Shown here one piece after another: positions 16,968 through 26,007 of a DNA stretch of 58,528 nucleotides (position 1 is its first letter; the number at the start of each line of letters is the position of its first letter). Both the position numbers and the translations under genes were made by a program. The stretch comes from an uncultured bacterium. Lineage in GTDB: Bacteria > Cyanobacteriota > Vampirovibrionia > Gastranaerophilales > Gastranaerophilaceae. The notes under the pieces are model-generated. The model worked only from the letters and a program-made list of their open reading frames with translations. It was not told the DNA's origin and did no database searches. The stretch spans positions 1 through 58,528 of the forward strand of contig CADCNV010000002.1 in the NCBI GenBank assembly GCA_902802825.1, given 5' to 3'.

Positions 16968-18071
16968 ATGGCGGATAAAACTTTTTTTATTGATGATTTT
17001 TTAAGACAAGCAGTGAGTGTCGGGGCTTCCGATATTCATTTGAGCGTAGGTGAACGTCCTGCAATAAGAGTTGCAGGTCAAATTATGAGAATAAATCTTC
17101 CGCCTTTGACGGATGAAGATTTGAATTCAACAGTAGACAAAATTGCACCCGAACATTTAAAAGACAGAATTACCCGTTTCTTTGATATCGATTTTTCTTA
17201 TGAAATCCCACAGTTTTCAAGATTCAGAGTTAATATGAGCCACCAGCTGGCTAAAAATGCTATTGTATTCAGAGTTATTCCATACAATATAAAATCTTTT
17301 GAGGAATTGGCTTTACCGAAAACAATAGAAAACTTTGCAGACTTTAATAACGGGCTTGTATTGGTCACAGGTCCTACCGGATCAGGTAAATCAACAACGA
17401 TTGCTGCCTTAATCGATTATATTAATGAAAAATACGCAAAGCATATTGTCACAATTGAGGATCCTGTTGAATTTATTTATACAAACAAAAAGTCAATAGT
17501 TTCTCAAAGGCAATTATTGATTGATACTCCATCATTCACTGACGGGATTAAATATGCCCTGAGACAGGATCCTGATGTAATATTTATCGGGGAAATCCGT
17601 GACAGAGAAACTGTTGAAGCCGCACTAAATGCAGCAGAAACAGGACACATGGTTGTATCTACTATTCACACGAATGATGCTGTTCAAACAGTAAACAGAA
17701 TAATCAATTTCTTTGATCCGAATGAAAGAAATTTTGTCAGACAGCAGCTTGCTGCTACTTTGCGCGGAACAATTGCGCAGAAGCTTGTTCCGACTGTTGA
17801 AGGCGATTCAAGATTGCCTGCTCCGGAGATTCTTGTTGTAACTCCGCCGGTTATTGATTTTATTGAAAAAGATGAATTAGAACAGGTTTATGACCTCGTA
17901 AAACAGGGCTCTTATAACAATATGGTTACTATGAATATGTCCTTATACAGATTGTATGAAGAGGGTAAAATTTCAAAAGAAACTGCCCTTTATTATTCTG
18001 ATGCCAAACAGGAACTTGAACAGATGATAAGAGGGGTATATCACGGAACCGGAGTAAACAGTAAAATATAA
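16968..18071 (+). CDS. pilT: Type IV pilus retraction ATPase PilT
   Basis: 367 aa. An N-terminal PAS-like N1 domain (ASDIHLSVGERP) is followed by Walker A GPTGSGKS (residues 135-142), the Asp box VTIEDPVEF, Walker B FIGEIRDRET and the His box STIHTND. It is a hexameric ATPase at the inner-membrane base of the pilus that depolymerises pili. The C-terminal AIRNLIRE motif of classical PilT is not obvious; the end reads ELEQMIRGVYHGTG, which is a degenerate form. AAGGAAAA precedes the ATG. recO follows after 19 nt. Confidence 0.93.
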   Translation: MADKTFFIDDFLRQAVSVGASDIHLSVGERPAIRVAGQIMRINLPPLTDEDLNSTVDKIAPEHLKDRITRFFDIDFSYEIPQFSRFRVNMSHQLAKNAIVFRVIPYNIKSFEELALPKTIENFADFNNGLVLVTGPTGSGKSTTIAALIDYINEKYAKHIVTIEDPVEFIYTNKKSIVSQRQLLIDTPSFTDGIKYALRQDPDVIFIGEIRDRETVEAALNAAETGHMVVSTIHTNDAVQTVNRIINFFDPNERNFVRQQLAATLRGTIAQKLVPTVEGDSRLPAPEILVVTPPVIDFIEKDELEQVYDLVKQGSYNNMVTMNMSLYRLYEEGKISKETALYYSDAKQELEQMIRGVYHGTGVNSKI

Positions 18072-18090
18072 AAATCCACTTGGGAAGGAA

Positions 18091-18861
18091 ATGCAAAATA
18101 ATTACATAACCGATGCTATAAATTTAAAAGCATATAATCTTAGTGAATCGGACAAGATAATTGTTATGTATTCAAAAGAAAAAGGGCTTATAAAAGGAAT
18201 AGCAAAAGGTGTTAAAAAACCGAAAAGTAAATTGGGCGCAAGAATGGATTTGCTTGTTGCGAATACTGTTATGCTCAGAAAAGGTCGTAATTTTAGTACA
18301 ATCTGTCAGGCAGAAAGTCTTGATACGTTTAAAAAAACAAGAACAGATTTGGATAAAATATTTTATTCAATGTATGTTGCGGAAGTAGTAAATAACTTCG
18401 GACTTGAAGAAGATCCTTCATCCATGTCTGTCTATGATTTGTTATATAAAACACTGGAGGCAGTGTCTAACGCAGAAAATAAAGTTGAATTATTAATTGC
18501 TGTTATTAAGTTTCAGCTAAAAATGATGACTGTTTCCGGCTTTTCTCTGGAGTTGGATAATTGTTTAAATTGCAGGCATGAAACAACGGGGGAAGAAGTT
18601 TATTTTGTACCTGACCTTGGGGGAATAGTTTGCAGCGATTGTCTTGACAGGGTAGCTTATTCAAAGAAGAAGATGCCTGCAAAATTGTGTGAATTTTTTA
18701 AACAAATGTCTGTAAATGATTTTGCTTTTTGCGGTGAGTTTGAGAAGAAAGCAAATGAAAAAGTTTGCGAAGTTACTTTTGAAGTGTTGAAAGATTATAT
18801 AGAAAAGAAAAGTCCCAAAAAAATCAAATCAACAGAAGTTTTGTCAGAAATGTCATCTTAA
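18091..18861 (+). CDS. recO: DNA repair protein RecO
   Basis: 256 aa. The N-terminal OB fold has the family start ITDAINLKAYNLSESDKIIVMYSK cut across two strands and GVKKPKSKLG. The central helical domain carries a zinc site with CLNCRHE and CSDCLDR. RecO loads RecA onto SSB-coated gaps with RecR and RecF. GGGAAGGAA is 1 nt before the ATG. It is probably co-transcribed with pilT. Confidence 0.92.
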   Translation: MQNNYITDAINLKAYNLSESDKIIVMYSKEKGLIKGIAKGVKKPKSKLGARMDLLVANTVMLRKGRNFSTICQAESLDTFKKTRTDLDKIFYSMYVAEVVNNFGLEEDPSSMSVYDLLYKTLEAVSNAENKVELLIAVIKFQLKMMTVSGFSLELDNCLNCRHETTGEEVYFVPDLGGIVCSDCLDRVAYSKKKMPAKLCEFFKQMSVNDFAFCGEFEKKANEKVCEVTFEVLKDYIEKKSPKKIKSTEVLSEMSS

Positions 18862-18882
18862 TTATTAAAATTATCTTAATAA

Positions 18883-18912
18883 TTGCTTAATTGTCTATAT
18901 TTGTAATATAAT
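18883..18912 (+). promoter_or_regulatory. Promoter of dapA
   Basis: TTGCTT (18883-18888), an 18-nt spacer and TATAAT (18907-18912). A second TATAAT occurs at about 18921. The leader ends in GAGGGA before the ATG. Confidence 0.6.
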
Positions 18913-18945
18913 TAACTCGTATAATTATAAAGACGAGGGATATAT

Positions 18946-19851
18946 ATGACAAGATTTGATTGCGGCGAAGTTATAACGGCTATGGTTACTCCTATGAATG
19001 AAAATGGCAGTATAGATTATGACGGAGCCGAAAAACTTGCAAAATACTTAGTGGAAAACGGCAGTGATGCAATATTGGTTGCCGGAACAACCGGAGAATC
19101 TCCGACATTAACTAATGAGGAAGAAAGAGAGTTGGTAAGTACCGTAAAACATGCGGTTGCAAATAAGGCAAGAATTATTTTAAGTGCCGGTTCAAATTGT
19201 ACAAAAACTGCTGTCGAGTTTTCAAAAAATGCTCAAAAAGAAGAAGCAGATGCAATTTTATCTGTTGTTCCTTATTACAATAAACCAAATCAGCTGGGGT
19301 TGATTGAGCATTATGAAGCGATAGCAAAATCAACTGATTTGCCGATTATTTTGTATAATATTCCATCAAGAACGGGTATATCAATTGAACCGTCAACAGT
19401 GGCTTATTTGGCATCAACTTATGAAAATATTGTTGGTATTAAACAAAGTTTCGGTGATATGGACAAAGTTACCGAAATCAGAAGCTATTGTCCTGATAAT
19501 TTTGCAATATATTCAGGGGATGATTCCCTTACATTGCCGATGCTTTCTCTTGGCGCAAGAGGGGTAATTTCCGTTGCATCGCATTTGTTCGGCAAAGAAA
19601 TTAAGTCAATGATAAGAAACTTCAAGTCAGGAGATGTTTTGGCTGCAAGAAATATGCATAAAAAACTGTATCCTGTGTTTAGACAAATGTTTATGGCTCC
19701 AAATCCGATTCCTGTGAAGGCAGCTTTAAAATATAAAGGTCTGATTGAAGAATATGTCAGAAAGCCGTTGACAGTGCTTAATGAAGATGAAAAAATCGTT
19801 CTTTTCAGGGTGATTGATCAGGTAAAAATAGAACTTGAAAACGGGGAATAA
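18946..19851 (+). CDS. dapA: 4-hydroxy-tetrahydrodipicolinate synthase
   Basis: 301 aa TIM barrel condensing pyruvate with aspartate semialdehyde, the first committed step of lysine/DAP synthesis. It shows AGTTGESPTL (residues 46-55), YYNKP (110-114), the catalytic Tyr in LYNIPSRTG (Tyr137) and the Schiff-base lysine in GIKQSFGD (Lys166). It has its own promoter. The C-terminal ~10 residues extend slightly past the family end. Confidence 0.96.
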   Translation: MTRFDCGEVITAMVTPMNENGSIDYDGAEKLAKYLVENGSDAILVAGTTGESPTLTNEEERELVSTVKHAVANKARIILSAGSNCTKTAVEFSKNAQKEEADAILSVVPYYNKPNQLGLIEHYEAIAKSTDLPIILYNIPSRTGISIEPSTVAYLASTYENIVGIKQSFGDMDKVTEIRSYCPDNFAIYSGDDSLTLPMLSLGARGVISVASHLFGKEIKSMIRNFKSGDVLAARNMHKKLYPVFRQMFMAPNPIPVKAALKYKGLIEEYVRKPLTVLNEDEKIVLFRVIDQVKIELENGE

Positions 19852-19862
19852 AATAACTCTTT

Positions 19863-19930
19863 ACCCTCTACCTATGGGAGAGGGTAGAATTTCTTAACGA
19901 ACTTGGGAGTTTAGAAATTCGGGTGAGGGT
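19863..19930. repeat. CCCTC/GAGGG palindromic repeat between dapA and secD
   Basis: Starts ACCCTCTACCTATGGGAGAG (left hairpin), then has GAATTTCT/AGAAATTC as a second stem and ends GGGTGAGGGT, which complements the ACCCTC start. Relatives are at 40100-40138, 48671-48735 and 54951-55000. It is followed by a small hairpin TTCTGAA-N5-TTCAGAA. Confidence 0.75.
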
Positions 19931-20000
19931 GAAGTTCTGAAACAAGTTCAGAATGATTGTATTAAAATATATAATAGTACACATATAAGAGGGTAGAAAA

Positions 20001-21335
20001 TTGAAAAACAAATTAATTATGTTCTGGGTAATTGTTGCAATTGTAATTGCGTCTATAATTACTGTTTGCAAAATACCTACAAAACTCGGACTTGATTTGG
20101 TCGGCGGTTCAAGAATTGTTCTTGAAGCTCAGACAACAAATTCAATAAGAAAAATTACTCCTGATACAATGAATCGTTTACAAACAGCGATTGAAAAACG
20201 TGTTAATAAATTAGGGGTATCAGAAACGAGTGTTGCACAGGTTGGAGATAAAAGATTATTAATCGAAATCCCCGGTGTTATGAATTCAAAAGAAGCTGAA
20301 AGAATTCTTGGTAAAACAGCTCAGTTAGAGTTTAAACAACCTGTTATGGATGGAAATCTTCAGGCAAGAGATCCAAAGACAAAAGCCCCTGTGTGGGAAA
20401 GCGCAGGTTTGACAGGTGAAGATTTAAAAGATGCTAATATCGGTACAAATCAGGCAGGTCAATGGACTGTATCTTTGGAATTTAATGCTAAAGGCGCTCA
20501 AAAATTCGGAGAATTAACCGAAAAATGGGTTGGAAAGCCAATGGCAATATATTTTGACGGAGAAGAAATTTCTGCTCCGGTTATTAACGAACCGATTTAT
20601 GGCGGCAGAGCCGAAATTTCAGGCGGCGGAGAATCAGGTTTTTCTCCTGAAGAAGCAAAATCGATGGTTGATTTGTTAAAAGCAGGTGCTTTACCTGTTC
20701 CGTCAAAGATTATTCAGGAAAACACGGTTGGTCCTACTTTGGGGGCAGTCAGTATTGAAAAATCCAAAACAGCAAGTGTAATCGGTATTGGGCTTGTAAT
20801 GTTATTTATGCTTTTAATGTACAGATTGCCAGGGGCTATTGCTGATACGGCATTAATTATTTACGGTTTAATTTTGTTTGCTTTGTTTAAGGCATTTGGA
20901 GTCGTAATCACTCTTGCAGGTATTGCAGGTTTTGTATTAAGTATAGGTATGGCAGTTGATGCCAACATTTTGATATTTGAGCGAACAAAAGAAGAATTAA
21001 GGGCAGGAAGGAATTTGTTTACTGCTATAAATTCAGGTTTTGACAGAGCATGGACAAGTATTATCGATTCAAACATGACAACAATGCTTACCTGTGTTAT
21101 TCTTTATTTCTTAGGTACAAGTGTTGTTAAAGGATTTGCACTGACACTGTTTATCGGTATTATTGTTTCATTGTTTACGGCAATTACCGTTACAAGAAAC
21201 TTTATGCACCTGATATTCGGTACGGGCGAACTTAAATATCCGGCATTGTTTGGTCTGAGAAAAGAAGAAATCGGACAGGCAGCCGTATTTGAAGAAACAA
21301 AACGTGAAAAAGCTCGTTTCGGAATATTAGACTAG
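20001..21335 (+). CDS. secD: Protein translocase subunit SecD
   Basis: 444 aa from TTG 20001 (AGAGGG 9 nt upstream). Short form without the long E. coli periplasmic insertions. TM1 is followed by GLDLVGGSRIVLEAQT, the P1 base region GVSETSVAQVG and GAGALPVPSKI-type residues (KAGALPVPSK), then the RND-type membrane domain with GMAVDANILIFERTKEE and the DSNMTTMLTC segment. With SecF it uses the proton gradient to pull proteins out of SecYEG. secF follows after a 62-nt repeat-containing gap. Confidence 0.96.
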   Translation: MKNKLIMFWVIVAIVIASIITVCKIPTKLGLDLVGGSRIVLEAQTTNSIRKITPDTMNRLQTAIEKRVNKLGVSETSVAQVGDKRLLIEIPGVMNSKEAERILGKTAQLEFKQPVMDGNLQARDPKTKAPVWESAGLTGEDLKDANIGTNQAGQWTVSLEFNAKGAQKFGELTEKWVGKPMAIYFDGEEISAPVINEPIYGGRAEISGGGESGFSPEEAKSMVDLLKAGALPVPSKIIQENTVGPTLGAVSIEKSKTASVIGIGLVMLFMLLMYRLPGAIADTALIIYGLILFALFKAFGVVITLAGIAGFVLSIGMAVDANILIFERTKEELRAGRNLFTAINSGFDRAWTSIIDSNMTTMLTCVILYFLGTSVVKGFALTLFIGIIVSLFTAITVTRNFMHLIFGTGELKYPALFGLRKEEIGQAAVFEETKREKARFGILD

Positions 21336-21336
21336 A

Positions 21337-21376
21337 GGCACTAAGATACTAAGTAGGTCGGCGTTGCCACGCTGAC
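21337..21376. repeat. Octamer repeat abutting a GTAGG hairpin, inside the secDF gap
   Basis: Two octamer units GGCACTAA and GATACTAA (21337-21352), then at once GTAGGTCGGCGTTGCCACGC with GCTGAC (21353-21376), a near-perfect hairpin. Both elements belong to families seen elsewhere in the window (7211, 50403 and 55402 for the first; 39921 and 40067 for the second). Confidence 0.75.
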
Positions 21377-21397
21377 AAAGTAAAAGAGGAAATAAAA

Positions 21398-22378
21398 ATG
21401 TTTAATTTTAATAAGAGCGGAATACATGTTGTCAAGTACAGAGTTCTATGGATGTGTTTATCAGCCGTATTACTCATACCTGGCATCATTGCTATGATAT
21501 ATTCTATGATGAATTATCCTACACATTCACCTGTGAGAGTTGGTATTGATTATACAGGCGGTTCAATTTTGCAATATGAAACAAGTGCAGACGTTGATCA
21601 TAAAGAAGTCGGTAAAATTCAGACTGATTTGAGTAAAGCAGGAATCCCAAGTGCTTATGTTCAGGTGTTAAAGGATACTTCTAAAGATGAGAATGCAAAA
21701 TCTACATCAATGATTTCTGTAAGAACAAAATTTATTGATGAGGGTTCTGACACTGCTGATAAAATTGCGGAAGTTATTAAAAAAGATTATAAAGATGCTG
21801 AAATGGTTCAGTTTACATCTGTCGGACCGACATTGAGTTCTGAATTGTTCAGAATGTCATTTATTGCATTACTTGCCGCAATAATTGGTATTATTGCATA
21901 TATTTCATTCAGATTTGAGTTTAAATATGCGGTATCGGCAATTTTGGGCTTAATACATGACGTAACATTTGTAATGGGTGTATTTTCAATTTTAGGTTTA
22001 TTCTTTAATGTAGAAGTCGACGGGTTGTTCTTAACGGCTATGCTTACGGTTATCGGCTATTCCGTCAATGATACAATCGTTGTATATGACAGAATCAGAG
22101 AAAATCTCAGATATCACGGCAAGAAAATGTCTTTTGGCGAAATAGTTGATGCTTCTGTTCAACAGACAGTTACAAGAAGTATCAATACTTCAATGACAAC
22201 AGTTCTTGCTTTAGCGGCATTGTATTTCTTTGGCGGAGTCACAACAAAAGATTTCGTTCTGGCCATGATGCTAGGTGTATTGATAGGTACATATTCAAGT
22301 ATCTTCTTCTGTTCAATGCTGGTTGATTTTTGGACAGAGAGAGCAAATGCACCTAAGAAACCTGCAATAGCTGAATAA
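21398..22378 (+). CDS. secF: Protein translocase subunit SecF
   Basis: 326 aa, six membrane helices. N-terminal GIDYTGGSILQYE is the SecD/F signature, SVGPTLSSELF opens the membrane domain, and VIGYSVNDTIVVYDRIREN and RSINTSMTTVLA are the conserved helix motifs. AAAAGAGG precedes the ATG. A perfect 28-nt palindromic terminator follows 26 nt after the stop, closing the dapA-secDF stretch. Confidence 0.96.
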   Translation: MFNFNKSGIHVVKYRVLWMCLSAVLLIPGIIAMIYSMMNYPTHSPVRVGIDYTGGSILQYETSADVDHKEVGKIQTDLSKAGIPSAYVQVLKDTSKDENAKSTSMISVRTKFIDEGSDTADKIAEVIKKDYKDAEMVQFTSVGPTLSSELFRMSFIALLAAIIGIIAYISFRFEFKYAVSAILGLIHDVTFVMGVFSILGLFFNVEVDGLFLTAMLTVIGYSVNDTIVVYDRIRENLRYHGKKMSFGEIVDASVQQTVTRSINTSMTTVLALAALYFFGGVTTKDFVLAMMLGVLIGTYSSIFFCSMLVDFWTERANAPKKPAIAE

Positions 22379-22404
22379 ATAAAAATCAATAATTAGTATA
22401 TAAG

Positions 22405-22439
22405 AGAGATTTCAAAAATTTTTGAAATCTCTTTTACTT
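22405..22439 (+). terminator. Intrinsic terminator after secF
   Basis: Perfect 14-bp inverted repeat AGAGATTTCAAAAA / TTTTTGAAATCTCT at 22405-22432 with no loop other than the central A/T, followed by TTTACTTT. Confidence 0.8.
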
Positions 22440-22621
22440 TGTTCCAAATACAATGATGCTGAAAACACTTATTATGATGGGTTTATTGGGATTTATCAAT
22501 ACTAAATAGTAGTATCGGAAAAGAGGAATTTTATTTTTTGAATAAATAATTATACTGTATATGTAATCTTGAAAAACGAAATTTTAATATTAACCCTAAC
22601 ATTCCAATACTCTAATTAGTC

Positions 22622-22664
22622 AAAAGGGGATTCTCCCTCCTATGATGTCCCCTTTTATTTTTTT
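22622..22664 (+). terminator. Intrinsic terminator before the phage block
   Basis: AAAAGGGGA (22622-22630) pairs with TCCCCTTTT (22648-22656) around a 17-nt loop, followed by ATTTTTTT. It ends whatever is transcribed from 22440-22620 (no gene is recognised there) and insulates the phage block from secF. Confidence 0.75.
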
Positions 22665-22737
22665 AGAGCGGAAATATTATTAAGCGATACTAAAAATGCT
22701 TAATGTAATATTAAAAGGTAGTTCAAAAAGGAAGTTT

Positions 22738-22959
22738 ATGAGTTTATCACAGCGTGAACACGATGTGCTGTTGTGCATCGCAAATGGTTTAGTCGAAAAA
22801 GAAATAGCAAAAAAACTTGGCATAGGTCAAGGTACGGTTCATTCTTACATTACATCAATGATGAACAAAATGAATGCTTACACTCGGGCGCATGCCGTTG
22901 CAATTTACTACAAAGAATATCCGAAATGGGAAAAGGAAAAAAGACTGAAATGCAAATAA
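22738..22959 (+). CDS. Small LuxR/GerE-type HTH regulator
   Basis: 73 aa from ATG 22738, preferred over an upstream in-frame ATG (22696) because AAAAAGGAAG lies just before it. SQREHDVLLCIANGLVEKEI then AKKLGIGQGTVHSYITSMM is a classic GerE four-helix DNA-binding domain (helix-turn-helix at ~20-45). There is no receiver or ligand domain. It may control the phage block or act as a small terminase-like DNA binder. Its 3' end overlaps the amidase start by 10 nt. Confidence 0.8.
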   Translation: MSLSQREHDVLLCIANGLVEKEIAKKLGIGQGTVHSYITSMMNKMNAYTRAHAVAIYYKEYPKWEKEKRLKCK

Positions 22960-23453
22960 AGAGAATAATAATTCACTGGAGTGCGGGAACATATTATCCG
23001 ACTCAACATGAAAAGCAGTGTTATCACTATTTGGTTGATAAAAACGGGGCTATATATTCAGGAGTATACAAGCCGGAAGATAATATCAATTGTAAGGACG
23101 GAGTATATGCCGCGCATACAGGTGGTGGAAACACAGGCGCAATCGGAGTTGCCATGTGTGCAATGGCCGGATTTAAAAACAATTTAAATTGCGGGGATTA
23201 TCCTATTACAACTGTTCAGTTTGAGGCCTGTATGAAACTTTGTGCGCGGCTTTGTCAAAAATATTCAATAGAAATTAACCCGTCAAATGTAATGACGCAT
23301 TATGAATTTGGACAAAAGAATCCGAGAACTTCAAGCTTTGGGAAAATAGATATAATTTTTATCCCGCCTTATTCCTGGATTCCAAAAGATGATATAGGAA
23401 GTTTTATCCGTTCAAAGATTCGCTGGTACAAACAAAAATATTTTGGAGGTTAA
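22950..23453 (+). CDS. N-acetylmuramoyl-L-alanine amidase (endolysin)
   Basis: 167 aa; start 22950 (MQIKRIIIHWSAG) chosen because AAAAGGA lies upstream and the amidase fold begins exactly here. The zinc ligands of T7-lysozyme/Amidase_2 proteins are visible: His in IIIHWSAG, His in AAHTGGGNTGAIG and His in MTHYEFGQ. It cleaves the lactyl-amide bond between muramic acid and the stem peptide. No signal peptide is seen, so export would need a holin or lysis. The stop is followed 2 nt later by the hub gene. Confidence 0.85.
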   Translation: MQIKRIIIHWSAGTYYPTQHEKQCYHYLVDKNGAIYSGVYKPEDNINCKDGVYAAHTGGGNTGAIGVAMCAMAGFKNNLNCGDYPITTVQFEACMKLCARLCQKYSIEINPSNVMTHYEFGQKNPRTSSFGKIDIIFIPPYSWIPKDDIGSFIRSKIRWYKQKYFGG

Positions 23454-23455
23454 AT

Positions 23456-24973
23456 ATGGACATTAATTATTTTGACTTATCAGGAGGTATAAATCTTAAT
23501 TCAACTAAGACCGAACTTGGAACTCACAAAGGTCAAATGCCGTGGTCTGATTCTAAAAATATAGAAATATATACAAATAAAGGAATAATTAAACAAAAGG
23601 GCAATACTCTGTTATTTGAGCTTCCGGAACCAGAAAGTATAACGGGTATGCATGAAATGGAATCTGATGACGTTTATAAACTCGTTATCACAACTCAAAG
23701 CGGAAAAATTTATATTTATGATGAAGGTCATAATGAACTTACCTTATTAAACAAAACTTTATCAGGTACAAATGTAAAATTTGCATGCTTTTTGTATGGA
23801 ATACTTGTTGCGACTGAATCTGATGCAATGTTTTATATAAAAAATGATGCAGAATATACAATAGAGGACTGTAATTTAAAAGATTTTGATGATGAATACG
23901 TTTATCCTGATTGTATTGCGGTTTATCAGGGCAGAGTTTGGGCTGCTGATGATTCTACAATATATTATTCGGCACTGGGGACTTATGATAATTTTACCGA
24001 ACCTGATGATGCAGGTTATATAAATGATTTTTATACGGATACTTCAAAAATTACAGGGATGCATAATTATAAAGACTGTCTTTCAATTTATAAACAAGAC
24101 AAAGTATATTTATTACAGGGAACAAGTCCTGCGGATTTCAGAATTATACCTTTTGCCGATAAAGGTACAATAAGCCAAAATTCTATTTTAAATGTTGATA
24201 ATAAACAGTATTTTCTCAGTAACGGTATCTATGCTCTTGAACAGGTAGGTGAGTTAAATCAAATTCGTTTGGGTTCATCAATTTCCGAAAATATTTATCC
24301 TGAATTTGAAAAATTCGATGATACAAGATTGAAAAATACACTTGGGGTGCATTATCAAAATAAACATCAAATGTGGTTTTTATTCCCTTATAAAAATCAA
24401 CAGTATTATAAAACGATTTGGATAAATGATTATGTCAACAGAGTTTGGTATAAAAGAATTTTACCTCAAAATATTACATGTATATGTAATTTCCATTATA
24501 ATATTCTATCTTCAGACTCCTCGGGGAAAGTATATATAGAAGATTTAGGTACGACTTTTGACGGTCAGAATATTGATTTTATGTGGAAATCCCCTTTTCT
24601 TTCTTTAAGTAATGTTCACCACAGAAAGATGATTGATGAATTTTATTTTGTGCTTGATGATGCTCAGGACAATAAATTCAATTTTTATGTGTATAAGGAT
24701 TATGACGGAAATTGCCCTGATGACAGGGAGCTTATATATTCAAGAAATTTGACTCAATTAATTTGGGCAAAAGATGATGAGGATATTGACATTTCCAAAT
24801 GGGCTCTTGATGAAAATAATTCTCCTATATGGACAATAAATGCCGATATTATAGAAAAAGCCGAAATATGCGGAAGCTGTTTCAGTATACAATTATGTGT
24901 CGAGGGTAATGAAATTGACGATAATTGCGCAATAATCGGTTTGCAGTTTAGAGAGATTTATAACGACGATTAA
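23456..24973 (+). CDS. Phage tail hub/nozzle or head-completion beta-propeller protein
   Basis: 505 aa. It starts MDINYFDLSGGINLNSTKTE and continues with DSKNIEIYTNKGIIKQKGN, a pattern common in podovirus tail-nozzle and DNA-stabilisation proteins. Repeated strand motifs (GKIYIYDEG, GILVATESDAMFYI, GRVWAADDSTIYYSALGTYD, DKVYLLQGTSPADF, GIYALEQVGE) suggest a six- or seven-bladed propeller. A C-terminal beta domain (FYFVLDDAQD, FNFYVYKDYD) follows. In the virion such a protein would close the portal-adaptor channel. The call rests on architecture and context. Confidence 0.6.
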   Translation: MDINYFDLSGGINLNSTKTELGTHKGQMPWSDSKNIEIYTNKGIIKQKGNTLLFELPEPESITGMHEMESDDVYKLVITTQSGKIYIYDEGHNELTLLNKTLSGTNVKFACFLYGILVATESDAMFYIKNDAEYTIEDCNLKDFDDEYVYPDCIAVYQGRVWAADDSTIYYSALGTYDNFTEPDDAGYINDFYTDTSKITGMHNYKDCLSIYKQDKVYLLQGTSPADFRIIPFADKGTISQNSILNVDNKQYFLSNGIYALEQVGELNQIRLGSSISENIYPEFEKFDDTRLKNTLGVHYQNKHQMWFLFPYKNQQYYKTIWINDYVNRVWYKRILPQNITCICNFHYNILSSDSSGKVYIEDLGTTFDGQNIDFMWKSPFLSLSNVHHRKMIDEFYFVLDDAQDNKFNFYVYKDYDGNCPDDRELIYSRNLTQLIWAKDDEDIDISKWALDENNSPIWTINADIIEKAEICGSCFSIQLCVEGNEIDDNCAIIGLQFREIYNDD

Positions 24974-25036
24974 AACACCACTCATTTATCAATATACAGT
25001 TACACAACAATTTGAAAACGAAAGGACAAAGGAAAA

Positions 25037-25933
25037 ATGACAGATTTTTCAACAACTTATTCTGCTTTCATTCCGGAAGTATGGAGCCAAAAATTAAACA
25101 CAATGCTTGAAAAAAACTGCGTAATGATGCAGTGTGTTAACAAAAATTGGGAAGGAGAAATTTCAAAACAGGGTGATAAAGTAAAAATTATAACTCCTGC
25201 AGATGTTTCTGTTTCAACTCTGACAACAGACAGTATTACTTATTCGGCTTTGACCCCGACCTCAAAAGAATTAGAAATTGATCAGAAGAAATTTTTTGCT
25301 TTCAAAATAGATGATGTTGCCAAAGCACAGGCAAACGGAGATATTATGGAAGCGCATTTGAATAATGCAAGAAAAGCTATTGAGGTTGTTCAGGATTCAT
25401 ATTTATTATCCTTGCACACGGATGTTCCGTCTGCTAATATTGTGGGCTCTGCTGATTCCCCTGTTGAGTTAAATAAATCAACAATATACGAAAAATTTGT
25501 AGAACTTGCATTGGCATTAAAAAATTCGGATGCAGTTTACGGCGGAGTTCGTCCATGGGTTGTTATTAATCCGAATATCGAAGCATATCTATTGCAAAGT
25601 CCGGAATTTATTTCCGCTCACAATGTTGCGGATACAACATTGAGAGAGGGCTCAATCGGAAGAATTGCAGGCATGGATGTATTAGTCAGTACAAATTTAA
25701 CTGAAGTGGATGACAAATATTACGTTTTGGCAGGTACAAACGATGCTATTACGTTTGCTTCTCAGCTTGCAAAAATTGAAAGCTTAAGAGATAAAGATTC
25801 ATTCTCTGATTTGGTAAGGGGCTTATATTTATACGGCGCAAAAACAGTTCAGCCAAAAGCATTGGCAAAAATGATTGTCAGTGCGGGTACAAGTGATCCG
25901 GAGCCGACAGAAGCACCATCAGAAACCCCTTAG
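25037..25933 (+). CDS. Phage major capsid protein (P22/HK97-like fold)
   Basis: 298 aa. The order of features fits short coat proteins: N-terminal FIPEVWSQKLNTMLEKNCVM, then KNWEGEISKQGDKVKIITPA, a helix region with DVAKAQANGDIMEAHLNNA, RPWVVINPNIEAYLLQSPEF in the A domain and a final beta segment GRIAGMDVLVSTNL. The last ~15 residues are Pro/Glu-rich (DPEPTEAPSETP), perhaps surface exposed. AAAGGA lies upstream. A strong hairpin follows the stop and may limit read-through or protect the message, as expected for the most abundant product. Confidence 0.78.
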   Translation: MTDFSTTYSAFIPEVWSQKLNTMLEKNCVMMQCVNKNWEGEISKQGDKVKIITPADVSVSTLTTDSITYSALTPTSKELEIDQKKFFAFKIDDVAKAQANGDIMEAHLNNARKAIEVVQDSYLLSLHTDVPSANIVGSADSPVELNKSTIYEKFVELALALKNSDAVYGGVRPWVVINPNIEAYLLQSPEFISAHNVADTTLREGSIGRIAGMDVLVSTNLTEVDDKYYVLAGTNDAITFASQLAKIESLRDKDSFSDLVRGLYLYGAKTVQPKALAKMIVSAGTSDPEPTEAPSETP

Positions 25934-25942
25934 AACTGTTAA

Positions 25943-25993
25943 ATCGGTATAGTACTCTTTTTCTTTGATAGGAAAAGAGTACCAGTACCGGAT
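25943..25993 (+). promoter_or_regulatory. Long stem-loop after the capsid gene
   Basis: GTACTCTTTTTC (25952-25963) pairs with GGAAAAGAGTAC (25971-25982), allowing one G-T pair. An outer stem forms from ATCGGTAT (25943-25950) and GTACCGGAT (25985-25993) with one bulge. There is no T-run after it, so it looks more like an mRNA-processing or stability element than a simple terminator. Confidence 0.6.
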
Positions 25994-26007
25994 AAAGGAG
26001 AAAATTT

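Noticed and set aside
22453-22509. 18-codon frame MMLKTLIMMGLLGFINTK between secF and the phage block
   Set aside because: No Shine-Dalgarno, no close promoter and too short to judge; the region is left as having no recognised gene.
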